Assembly (NCBI GenBank): GCA_963811685.1
Contig: CAWESK010000019.1
Coordinates: 124,001-188,000 of the forward strand
DNA length: 64,000 bases
Direction of reading: 5' to 3'
From: CAIWHR01 sp963811685
Lineage (GTDB): Bacteria > Pseudomonadota > Gammaproteobacteria > Burkholderiales > Casimicrobiaceae
Shown here: in pieces, positions 57,416-64,000 of the stretch
How positions within the stretch are numbered: the first letter of the stretch is position 1
Layout: each line of letters opens with the position of its first letter
Position numbers and translations under genes: made by a program
Notes under the pieces: model-generated
What the model saw: only the letters and a program-made list of their open reading frames with translations
What the model was told of the DNA's origin: nothing
Databases searched by the model: none

Positions 57416-58083
57416 GCGGCGGGGTCGGCGTCGGGATGTGCGTGGGGATGCGCATGTGGAAGATTCGGCGCGCGCACCGGCGGACGACCGTACGCGCGGC
57501 CGGTTTCCGCGTCGATCGCGACGTAGCGATCGTGCGCATGCGTGTGCACCGGACCTTCGGCGCCGCCGAAGAGCCGCCGCGATTCATGGGGAGCGAGATA
57601 CGGAACGATGTGCTCGCCCGGCGCGAATTCGTAGCGGATGCCTTCGAACCGGTGCGTGTTCATGACCGAAGCCATGACCTTGCGATCCACGGTCAGCGGC
57701 ACGAAGACGCGCGTGTCCTTGACCAGCGCCGGCCAATGCTGGTTGCCCAGCGCATGGCCGAGCTCGATGCAGGTGCGCAGGGCGAGCTCGGGCGCGTGCG
57801 CCGCGAGCTCGTCGAGATGAATGATCATCACGTCGCGCAAGCTGATCTGCGCGACGACCGCGCGTGCCGCACCGGCATCCCAGAGGAGCACGTCGCCGTC
57901 GCGCAGGAATGCGCCGCGATCGAGCGACACCGCGACCTCGACGCCGCTCGCGGTCTTCTTGCGAAACCGGTTCTTCTGCGCTTCCCAATGGTCGAGCGAA
58001 AGCGTCTCCACGGCGGCGGCGGCGAGGCGCGCCGCCCACTCGGCGTCGGCCCTGTTGCCCAGGACTTTTTCGATCAGGATCAC
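57412..58083 (-). CDS. ureE: Urease accessory nickel metallochaperone UreE
   Basis: A 223-residue UreE that delivers nickel to UreG. The GTG at 58083 begins VILIEKVLGNR, the usual start. The central domain has IELGHALGNQHWPALV and VMASVMNTHRFEGIRYEF, with conserved histidines. The C-terminal extension is long for the family. It carries one His cluster (GPVHTHAHDRYVAID) and a terminal one (NLPHAHPHAHPDADPAA), suggesting extra nickel capacity. It lies 10 bases after ureC. Confidence 0.92.
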   Translation of the reverse strand: MILIEKVLGNRADAEWAARLAAAAVETLSLDHWEAQKNRFRKKTASGVEVAVSLDRGAFLRDGDVLLWDAGAARAVVAQISLRDVMIIHLDELAAHAPELALRTCIELGHALGNQHWPALVKDTRVFVPLTVDRKVMASVMNTHRFEGIRYEFAPGEHIVPYLAPHESRRLFGGAEGPVHTHAHDRYVAIDAETGRAYGRPPVRAPNLPHAHPHAHPDADPAA

Positions 58084-58093
58084 GGCGGCCCCG

Positions 58094-59815
58094 TCAGCTG
58101 AAGAAGTACTTCTGGTTGAGCGCGATCGTCCTTGCCGGCGGCACCGTCGCATGGACACCGTCGACGGTGACGGCAAAGGTTTCGGGCGACACTTCGATCT
58201 TCGGCATTCCCGCGTTGCGGACCATGTCGCGCTTGCCGATCTTGCGCGTGTTCTTCACGGCAACGAGCGGCCGCTGCAGGCCCAGCCGCTTGCCCACGCC
58301 TGCGGCCTGCGCCGCTCCCGACACGAACGTGAGGCACGTGGCGGGCAATGCGAGCCCGAACGCGCCGAACATCGGGCGATAGTAGGTCGGCTCCGGCGTG
58401 GGCAGCGACGCATTCGGATCCCCCATCACCGCCCAGTTGACGACGCCGCTCTTCAGCACGAGCTTCGGCTTGGCGCCGAAGAACGCGGGCTCCCACAGCA
58501 CGAGATCGGCGACCTTGCCCACCTCGACCGAGCCCAGCACGTGGGATATCCCGTGTGCGATCGCCGGGTTGATCGTGATCTTGGCGACGTAGCGGAGCAC
58601 GCGGAAGTTGTCGTTGCCGGGCGCGTCCTCCGGCAGCTTGCCGCGCCCCGTCTTCATCGCGTCGGCGGTCTGGATCGTGCGCAACCAGCATTCGCCGACG
58701 CGCCCCATCGCCTGCGCGTCGCTGGAGAAGATCGAGATCACGCCGAGGTCGTGCAGCACGTTCTCGGCGGCGATCGTCTCGGCGCGAATGCGGCTCTCGG
58801 CGAACGCGACGTCCGACGGAATGTCGGGGCTCAAGTGGTGACACACCATGATCATGTCGTAAAGCTCCGCCTGCGAATTGACGCCGTAGGGGAGGGTGGG
58901 ATTGGTCGACGCCGGGAGCACGTTGGGCAGGCCGGCGACCTTGATGATGTCGGGCGCGTGGCCGCCGCCGGAGCCTTCGGTGTGGAACGAGTGGATCGTG
59001 CGTCCTTCGAACGCGGCGATCGTGTCCTCGACGAAACCCGATTCGTTCAGCGTGTCGGTGTGCATGCAGACCTGCACGTCCATCTCGTCGGCGACGGTGA
59101 GCGCCGAGCGCAGCACCGAAGGGGTCGTTCCCCAGTCCTCGTGGCATTTGAAGCCGAGCGCGCCGGCCTCGATCTGCTCCACCAGTGCCGGCTTGCCGTG
59201 TCCGTGGCCCTTGGCGAGCAGGCCCGCGTTGACCGGCCACCCTTCGAACGCGCGCAGCATGCTGGCGATGTTGCCGGGACCGGGTGTGACGGTCGTCGCG
59301 TTGGAGCCGTCGGTCGGGCCCGTGCCGCCGCCGATGAGCGTCGTCGTGCCGTTGGACAGCGCGGCGTACGCCTGTTGCGGCGAGATGAAGTGGATATGGG
59401 TATCGATGCCGGCGGCGGTAAGGATCAGATGGTTGCCCGAGATCGCGTCGGTCGCGAGGCCGAGCTCGAGGCCGGGCGTGATGCCGTCCATCGTCTGCGG
59501 ATTGCCGGACTTGCCGATCGCGCAGATCCGTCCGTCGCGGATGCCGACGTCGGCCTTCACGACGCCCAGCACCGCGTCGATGATCGTGACGTTGGTAATG
59601 ACGAGATCGGGAGTTGCCGCGCCATAGGCGAGCCGATTGTCCATCCCCATGCCTTCGCGCAGGCTCTTGCCGCCGCCGAAAACGATCTCGTCGCCGTACG
59701 CGCCGCGCAGGTCGCGCTCGATCTCGACGAAGAGCCCGGTGTCGCCGAGACGGATGCGATCACCGACGGTCGGGCCGTACAGCGCCACGTATTCGGTGCG
59801 CGACAGGGTGGCCAT
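58094..59815 (-). CDS. ureC: Urease alpha subunit UreC
   Basis: The 573-residue nickel amidohydrolase subunit that hydrolyses urea to ammonia and carbamate. Nickel ligands are in AAGIDTHIHFISPQQ. The carbamylated lysine is Lys222 in ALGFKCHEDWGTTPS, with further ligands or catalytic residues in MHTDTLNESG, SFHTEGSGGGHAPD and MVCHHLSPDIPSD, and the aspartate in SSDAQAMGR. It begins MATLSRTEYVALYGPTVGDR. The gene is complete and unbroken, so the enzyme is likely active. Confidence 0.97.
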   Translation of the reverse strand: MATLSRTEYVALYGPTVGDRIRLGDTGLFVEIERDLRGAYGDEIVFGGGKSLREGMGMDNRLAYGAATPDLVITNVTIIDAVLGVVKADVGIRDGRICAIGKSGNPQTMDGITPGLELGLATDAISGNHLILTAAGIDTHIHFISPQQAYAALSNGTTTLIGGGTGPTDGSNATTVTPGPGNIASMLRAFEGWPVNAGLLAKGHGHGKPALVEQIEAGALGFKCHEDWGTTPSVLRSALTVADEMDVQVCMHTDTLNESGFVEDTIAAFEGRTIHSFHTEGSGGGHAPDIIKVAGLPNVLPASTNPTLPYGVNSQAELYDMIMVCHHLSPDIPSDVAFAESRIRAETIAAENVLHDLGVISIFSSDAQAMGRVGECWLRTIQTADAMKTGRGKLPEDAPGNDNFRVLRYVAKITINPAIAHGISHVLGSVEVGKVADLVLWEPAFFGAKPKLVLKSGVVNWAVMGDPNASLPTPEPTYYRPMFGAFGLALPATCLTFVSGAAQAAGVGKRLGLQRPLVAVKNTRKIGKRDMVRNAGMPKIEVSPETFAVTVDGVHATVPPARTIALNQKYFFS

Positions 59816-59856
59816 CGGCGGTTGCTTCCGGAATAAAGCGGGCGAGCGGGCTCGCG

Positions 59857-60297
59857 TTACGGCTGCGAGCGAAAGCCGCGTTTTTTCGCCAGCGCGAGCG
59901 CCGCGGACTTGGCAGCGGCGCCCGCCTCGCCGGCAGTGGGACCGTCGACGAGATTGTTGAAGCCATAGACGGCGCGCGCGCCGGCGTAGGGCACGAGCTT
60001 CACTTCGCGCTCATCGCCGGGCTCGAAGCGAAGCGCCGTTGATGCGGGAATGTCGAGATGCTGGCCGAACGCCGCTCCGCGGTCGAACTCGAGCGCGCGG
60101 TTCGCTTCGAAGAAATGGAAGTGCGAGCCGACCTGGATCGGCCGGTCGCCGGTGTTGCGCACCTTCAGCGCCGTCACCTTCATCCGCTCGTGGAAGGCGA
60201 TCGGCGCGGGGTGGCAGACATAGCCTCCCACGGCGACGTCGGCGGTCGCCGGGTCGACGTCGGCGGCGATCGCCGGTCCCGCTTTCACCGCGGCCAT
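59857..60297 (-). CDS. ureB: Urease beta subunit UreB
   Basis: A 146-residue structural subunit. After a short variable N terminus it shows KVRNTGDRPIQVGSHFHFFE and ALRFEPGDEREVKLVPYAGA, then RAVYGFNNLVDG, all characteristic of UreB. The C-terminal tail is alanine/lysine-rich. It lies 22 bases after ureA and 41 before ureC. Confidence 0.95.
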   Translation of the reverse strand: MAAVKAGPAIAADVDPATADVAVGGYVCHPAPIAFHERMKVTALKVRNTGDRPIQVGSHFHFFEANRALEFDRGAAFGQHLDIPASTALRFEPGDEREVKLVPYAGARAVYGFNNLVDGPTAGEAGAAAKSAALALAKKRGFRSQP

Positions 60298-60319
60298 GGC
60301 GAGGATCCTGCGCGCGTCG

Positions 60320-60622
60320 TCATTGGATCGGCGTATGCACCGTCACGAGACGGCTGCCGTCGGTGAAAACCGCTTCCACCTGAACCATCGGAATCAGGTC
60401 GGCGACACCGTCCATCACGTCATCCTTGGTGAGGGCCGTGCGTGCCTCGCTCGTGACCTCGTCGATGGTCTTGCCCGCGCGCGCGCCGTCGAGCGCGCTG
60501 GCGGAGATGATCGCCACCGCTTCGGGATGGTTGAGCTTGATGCCCTTGGCTTTACGCTTCAGCGCGACGTCCGCCATCATATAGATGAGGAGCTTGTCGA
60601 ATTCCCGCGGTGTCAGGTGCAT
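60320..60622 (-). CDS. ureA: Urease gamma subunit UreA
   Basis: The 100-residue small structural subunit: MHLTPREFDKLLIYMMADVA, then GIKLNHPEAVAIISASALDG and a C-terminal VQVEAVFTDGSRLVTVHTPI. The ATG at 60622 gives the exact family length. It is the first gene of the urease operon; the promoter must lie in 60623-60764, shared with the divergent gene. Confidence 0.96.
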   Translation of the reverse strand: MHLTPREFDKLLIYMMADVALKRKAKGIKLNHPEAVAIISASALDGARAGKTIDEVTSEARTALTKDDVMDGVADLIPMVQVEAVFTDGSRLVTVHTPIQ

Positions 60623-60764
60623 GGCGATCTCCCGGCGCTCTTCATCGGCTCGTTGGTAGCGTAACCCCCCCGCGCGACCCGTGCAAGGCGATGCGCGACG
60701 CGCGATGCCTGCACCAAAACGGTACAATGGCGCGGCAGCGTTGCACAATCGTGCGGAGGAGATC

Positions 60765-61214
60765 ATGCGCCTTCAATTGTCGACGATCATCGTTGCGCTC
60801 GCCATGTCGTGCGCGGCTGCGGCCTACCCCGGGAGTGCGGCACCGCAAGATGAGATCAGGACCACCTTCAGCCGCTTCGTCCTTGCGCAAAACGCCCATG
60901 ACCTGCGGGCGGTCGGGAACCTGCTCGGTGAAGGCGCGGATTTTCTGTGGACGGCGCCCGGCCATGTCGTTCGGAGCCGCGAAGCGGCGCTCGCGCGGTT
61001 CGGTGAGCTGTTTCAAGGCACGTGGCGCGTCGAGCCGGACTGGTCCACCTACCAGACGCTGCGGCTCGACATCTCCACGATCGAGGTGTTCGTGCGGGCC
61101 GCGATCTCGAGCGGCGCGCCAGCACGAGCGGCCCGGTTGAATGTCGTTCTGATCAATACGGCGCAAGGCTGGCGCGTGCTGACGTTTGTCGTCAGCGAAC
61201 TGCCGCCCGCTTGA
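60765..61214 (+). CDS. Exported NTF2-like (SnoaL/DUF4440-type) protein
   Basis: A 149-residue protein with a signal peptide (LSTIIVALAMSCAAAAYPGS) and one NTF2-like domain: EIRTTFSRFVLAQNAHDLRA, then LLGEGADFLWTAPGHVVRSR. It is divergent from ureA with a CGGAGGAG ribosome site. No catalytic residues are obvious; the fold can bind small ligands. Confidence 0.7.
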   Translation: MRLQLSTIIVALAMSCAAAAYPGSAAPQDEIRTTFSRFVLAQNAHDLRAVGNLLGEGADFLWTAPGHVVRSREAALARFGELFQGTWRVEPDWSTYQTLRLDISTIEVFVRAAISSGAPARAARLNVVLINTAQGWRVLTFVVSELPPA

Positions 61215-61222
61215 AAGAGCCG

Positions 61223-61732
61223 ATGAAAGGCGCGCTGCTCGCGATTTGCCTGGCGGGCTTCATCACGGACGCATCGGCACAATCGGCTGGCGGAGGCTCC
61301 GCCCCGGCGGCCATAGGGGGCGTAATCGATGCGTGGCATGCCGCGGCGGCGGCGGCGGACGAAGAAAAATACTTTTCCTACTTCACTCCCGACGCCGTCT
61401 TCCTCGGCACCGACGCGACCGAGCGCTGGACCCGCGACGAATTTCGCGTGTGGGCGCATCCGTACTTCGCCAAGGGCAAGGCGTGGAGCTTCAAGTCGGT
61501 GACACGCTCGATCTCGATTGCGCCCGATCGCAAGGTGGCGTGGTTCGACGAAGCACTGGAGACTCCGAACCTCGGTCCCTGCAGAGGCTCGGGCGTCGTC
61601 GTAGCCACCAAAGCCGGCTGGAAGATCGCCCAGTACAATCTTTCGATCCCGATCCCGAACGATCTCGTCGACGAGTTCAAGGCGCGCATCGACGAATTCG
61701 ACAAGCGCAAATCGACGAAGACGGGACCCTAG
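61223..61732 (+). CDS. Exported SnoaL-like NTF2 protein
   Basis: A 169-residue exported protein with a signal peptide (cleavage near ASAQS). The domain shows VIDAWHAAAAAADEEKYFSY, FTPDAVFLGTDATERWTRDE and AHPYFAKGKAWSFKSVTRSI, the classic nuclear-transport-factor-2-like (DUF4440) pattern. It ends EFDKRKSTKTGP. It starts 8 bases after the preceding NTF2-like gene, so the two form a small operon of related folds. Confidence 0.75.
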   Translation: MKGALLAICLAGFITDASAQSAGGGSAPAAIGGVIDAWHAAAAAADEEKYFSYFTPDAVFLGTDATERWTRDEFRVWAHPYFAKGKAWSFKSVTRSISIAPDRKVAWFDEALETPNLGPCRGSGVVVATKAGWKIAQYNLSIPIPNDLVDEFKARIDEFDKRKSTKTGP

Positions 61733-62125
61733 GATGATGGAGGCGGGGGGGGCGGAATCGAGCGGGACCAATCGTAATAGGGAGAGTGTGGCGGGTTGGC
61801 GAACAATTCGGCCTTTACCTCCCGCGCTACCCCCTAGCGTCGCGCGTTGACGCCGTCTTTGGCGGATAAGGGAACGCGCCAGGTTGGGCTGCGAACGACC
61901 GCTTGTATGGTGTTTTCGGCTGTCTTCTGAAACAGTGAGACGCCGGGGTGGAGGGGCTAACGACCGCATCTGCTCTCTCTGGAGAGACAGACTTCGAAAG
62001 AATCCCCCCACCACACCGCCAAGCGTCGATGAGGAATCTAGCGGCTACGACCGCCGATTTGAACGCAAGCTCACGCAGGTGTGTTCCACCCCAGCACTGT
62101 TTAGCTTAGCCAACGGAGGCACATC
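61733..62125 (+). other. Long structured non-coding leader of the IS110-family transposase
   Basis: These 393 bases lack a convincing ORF and are less GC-rich than the flanks. GGGGTGGAGGGG near 61945-61957 can pair with CCCCACCACACC near 62005-62018 (two mismatches), enclosing a small TCTCT/AGAGA hairpin near 61976-61987. In IS110-family elements the non-coding end encodes a structured guide (bridge) RNA. I infer, but cannot show, that this region includes one. Confidence 0.4.
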
Positions 62126-63088
62126 ATGCAAACCGCGTCCGCAGTGCTCAATATCGGTGTCGATGTCGCCAAGGACATGATCGTGGTGGCCTGTTCGGAG
62201 GGAAGCTTCCCCGTACGCGAGATCGCTAATCAGCGTGCCGCGGCGCTGGCCTTTCTCAAGGGCCTGCCTGCGGGCAGCCGCATCGGCGTGGAATCCACCG
62301 GCACCCATCACGAGCTGTTCGCTGAGGTCGCTCACCAGCTCGGCTTTCTGGTCTTCTTGCTCAACCCCAAGGATACCCACCACTATGCCAAGGCCGTTGG
62401 TCTGCGGGCCAAGACCGATCGTGTGGATGCCGAACTCATCGCCCGGATGATCGCCCACGAACACATCAAGCTGCACGCCTGGATCCCACCCACCCCGCAG
62501 CAACGCGAGATTGACCGACTGCTCAAACGCCGTGCTACGCTCATCTCTCTGCGTGAAGCAGTCGTAATGTCGCTCCATGAACTGGACGGATTCGCGGTCG
62601 ATCTCAAGGCGCTGAGAACGCGCTTCAATCAGCTCATCGCGCGCATCGACCTCCGAGTCAAGGCGCTAGTCGAAGCCAGTCCCGAGCGCAAACAGAACTT
62701 CACCCGCGTGTGCACGATCACCGGCGTCGGCCCAGTCGTCGGCGCCGCTCTGGTCAACACCCTGGAGCGTGTGCCAGTGCAAAGCGCAGATGCCTTTGTC
62801 GCCTTCACCGGTCTGGATCCGCGACCGGATGATTCGGGACAGCATCGCGGCAAACGGCGGCTGTCCAAACGCGGACCGGCCGAACTGCGCCGACTGCTCT
62901 ACTTGGCGGCATTGTCGGCAATAAAGACGAAGGCGTGGCGGCCACTCTACAAGCATTACCGAACCAAGGGCCTATCCAGCACCGCGGCCCTCGTCATCCT
63001 AGCTCGCCGCATCGCACGCACTGCCTGGTCAATCTACACCTACAAGACTGAATTCGATCCTGCGCGTCTTACAAATCCATTGACATAA
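61945..63088 (+). mobile_element. IS110-family insertion sequence, ends not resolved
   Basis: The element is defined by its transposase and probably includes part of the structured leader. IS110-family elements usually lack long terminal inverted repeats, so the limits cannot be set by eye; the interval is a minimum guess. Lower GC than the surrounding genes and the adjacent truncated-in-window acyltransferase fit an accessory segment. Confidence 0.5.
62126..63088 (+). CDS. IS110-family transposase (DEDD/Transposase_20)
   Basis: A complete 320-residue recombinase. The N-terminal RuvC-like DEDD residues are Asp13 (NIGVDVAKD), Glu56 (IGVESTG), Asp98 and Asp101 (KTDRVDAELIARM). The C-terminal Tnp domain has TGVGPVVGAAL and FTGLDPRPDDSGQHRGKRRL with the probable nucleophilic Ser237, then KRGPAELRRLLYLAALSA. 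GGAGG precedes the ATG at 62126. The frame is intact, so the element may be active. Confidence 0.95.
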   Translation: MQTASAVLNIGVDVAKDMIVVACSEGSFPVREIANQRAAALAFLKGLPAGSRIGVESTGTHHELFAEVAHQLGFLVFLLNPKDTHHYAKAVGLRAKTDRVDAELIARMIAHEHIKLHAWIPPTPQQREIDRLLKRRATLISLREAVVMSLHELDGFAVDLKALRTRFNQLIARIDLRVKALVEASPERKQNFTRVCTITGVGPVVGAALVNTLERVPVQSADAFVAFTGLDPRPDDSGQHRGKRRLSKRGPAELRRLLYLAALSAIKTKAWRPLYKHYRTKGLSSTAALVILARRIARTAWSIYTYKTEFDPARLTNPLT

Positions 63089-63280
63089 ACCATAGAATCT
63101 TACGACCCATCTTAGACAGACGGATTTCCCGATAGCGGACAAAGGGCCAAGTGGATGTTTCAAATCGGGCTGCGCACGATACGCTCGAACAGTTGGGTGA
63201 AAAATTCCGGCGCGCGCTGCGCGGTGAGGGCGGGTCCGGACTATCCATGCACTCGATGGCGACCTTGTTCGATCTCTTGA

Positions 63281-63301
63281 CCGTTAGGGTTCCGTTAGGG
63301 T
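63281..63301. repeat. 11-bp tandem direct repeat
   Basis: CCGTTAGGGT occurs at 63281-63290 and again at 63292-63301, separated by one T. It lies next to the 3' end of the acyltransferase gene and 193 bases from the IS transposase. It is too short to name. Confidence 0.35.
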
Positions 63302-63999
63302 GGGCCCAATTTGGCGTTCCTTGACCCCAAAATCGATATGAGCCGTCGACAGCGGATGCTCGATCGATCGTAGATGACGATACCAACAATTGCGCTGGTG
63401 ACTAGGGTGACAATTAGTAGAAGGAGCGGTGGTACTGAACAGCACTGCAATGCAATCCATTTGCCAACGCGAGCGAACACCCTTACGACGAACCCATGAA
63501 AGAGATATATGGAATACGACGCGTTGCCCAACAGCAAAAGCAGCTGTTTGGGATGATATAGCCAGCGCAGTTCACGCATGGTGCCGGAGGAACTTCCGAT
63601 AGCCATGGCATAAACCAGGACAGCCGCAGGGATGCCCCAGAACAACGCGCGAAAGGGCATGGTTGTCGGGACTGCCGTGATCACAAGCACAGCTGCCGCG
63701 AACGCGATCAGCGTAATGCGTACCCATTTCGGTAGGGCTCCATGTCGGGCGGCGCTCCAGGCACAGACACCGGCGCCGAATTCGAGCAGCAAAGGGTTGA
63801 ATACGACGGCGAATGGCATTGCCAGCTTCAACCACCATCCTGCCACGCCAGTGATCCCTACAATTCCTGCCGCAATGGCGACGGAATTGCGCGACCGAAT
63901 GAACAGCAACGTCGCTATCAACAAGTAGAACAGGACCGCGTATGTGAGTGTCCATCCGACGTCGAGAACCGGGAACCACTTGCCCTCCCAATTGGGCGA
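63295..63999 (-). CDS. Acyltransferase family 3 (OafA/YrhL-like), N-terminal part outside window
   Basis: A polytopic membrane acyltransferase of the Acyl_transf_3 type, probably O-acetylating a surface glycan. The visible 234 residues cover the C-terminal half: WFPVLDVGWTLTYAVLFYLL, FNPLLLEFGAGVCAW, FRALFWGIPAAVLVYAMAI and LLGNASYSIYLFHGFVVRVF, a characteristic late helix. The frame continues to the window edge, so the N terminus with the catalytic histidine is missing. GC content is lower than in most of the window. Confidence 0.85.
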   Translation of the reverse strand, partial: SPNWEGKWFPVLDVGWTLTYAVLFYLLIATLLFIRSRNSVAIAAGIVGITGVAGWWLKLAMPFAVVFNPLLLEFGAGVCAWSAARHGALPKWVRITLIAFAAAVLVITAVPTTMPFRALFWGIPAAVLVYAMAIGSSSGTMRELRWLYHPKQLLLLLGNASYSIYLFHGFVVRVFARVGKWIALQCCSVPPLLLLIVTLVTSAIVGIVIYDRSSIRCRRLISILGSRNAKLGPP

Positions 64000-64000
64000 T

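Noticed and set aside
63089..63294. Minus-strand reading ending WFMSMDL as a gene
   Set aside because: Its composition is Ser/Arg/Pro-rich, it has no recognisable domain, and it overlaps the end of the IS transposase.
1..64000. CRISPR arrays, rRNA genes, prophage or conjugative modules
   Set aside because: No regularly spaced repeats, rRNA signatures, integrases or phage structural genes were seen; only one IS110-family element is present.

Overview
The window is high-GC DNA (by eye about 65-68% GC) with the gene content and operon style of a betaproteobacterium. Pointers are the CO/xanthine-dehydrogenase maturation genes, the imuA/imuB/dnaE2 mutasome, a NodT-type RND efflux set, a phasin, and a compact urease operon. 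I cannot place it below class from the sequence. Many genes are broken by single-base indels, usually one surplus base in a short run. They are dense at 28.9-35 kb and 49-51 kb and nearly absent in other stretches, which looks more like residual sequencing error than decay. I annotate such genes as one CDS and state where the frame changes.

Layout. 1-5.4 kb (+): coxM (partial), a bestrophin-like membrane protein, coxD, coxE, coxG and an XdhC/CoxF protein, mostly translationally coupled. 5.5-8.6 kb (-): dnaE2 under a LexA-type palindrome, divergent from an M14 carboxypeptidase-MFS pair (8.8-11.7 kb). 11.75-13.4 kb: cytochrome b plus a molybdopterin oxidoreductase. 13.6-16.3 kb: a large exported beta-propeller-like protein. 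16.4-21.8 kb (-): imuB, a DinB-fold gene, imuA, VOC and GST proteins, a two-domain helix-hairpin-helix protein and lexA. 21.9-26.8 kb (+): a four-TM protein, a catalase-family protein and small exported or granule proteins.

26.9-36.8 kb (-) reads as one sugar-phosphate operon: tkt, zwf, a HAD phosphatase, tal, pgm, a glycoamylase-like protein and a disulfide oxidoreductase. A tRNA-Leu(UAA) follows at 37.0 kb. 37.1-43.0 kb (-): an RND tripartite efflux system. 43.2-49.1 kb: a TauABC-like ABC importer, a Rieske oxygenase and a divergent dihydroxyphthalate-decarboxylase-like gene, suggesting uptake and oxidation of an aromatic carboxylate. 49.1-54.9 kb (-): LapA-like protein, K+ channel, short citrate-synthase-fold enzyme and three glycosyltransferases in one tight operon. 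55.1-60.6 kb (-): a complete urease operon ordered A-B-C-E-F-G-D. 60.8-64 kb: two NTF2-like exported proteins, an IS110-family element in lower-GC DNA, and a truncated acyltransferase.

The most interesting signals are these. lexA and dnaE2 share a LexA operator that is not CTGT-N8-ACAG, and the LexA recognition helix is altered to match. A Cdd1/TfoX_C fusion gene sits directly downstream of lexA. A DinB-fold gene lies inside the imuA-imuB pair. The leader of the IS110 transposase is structured and could hold a bridge RNA.
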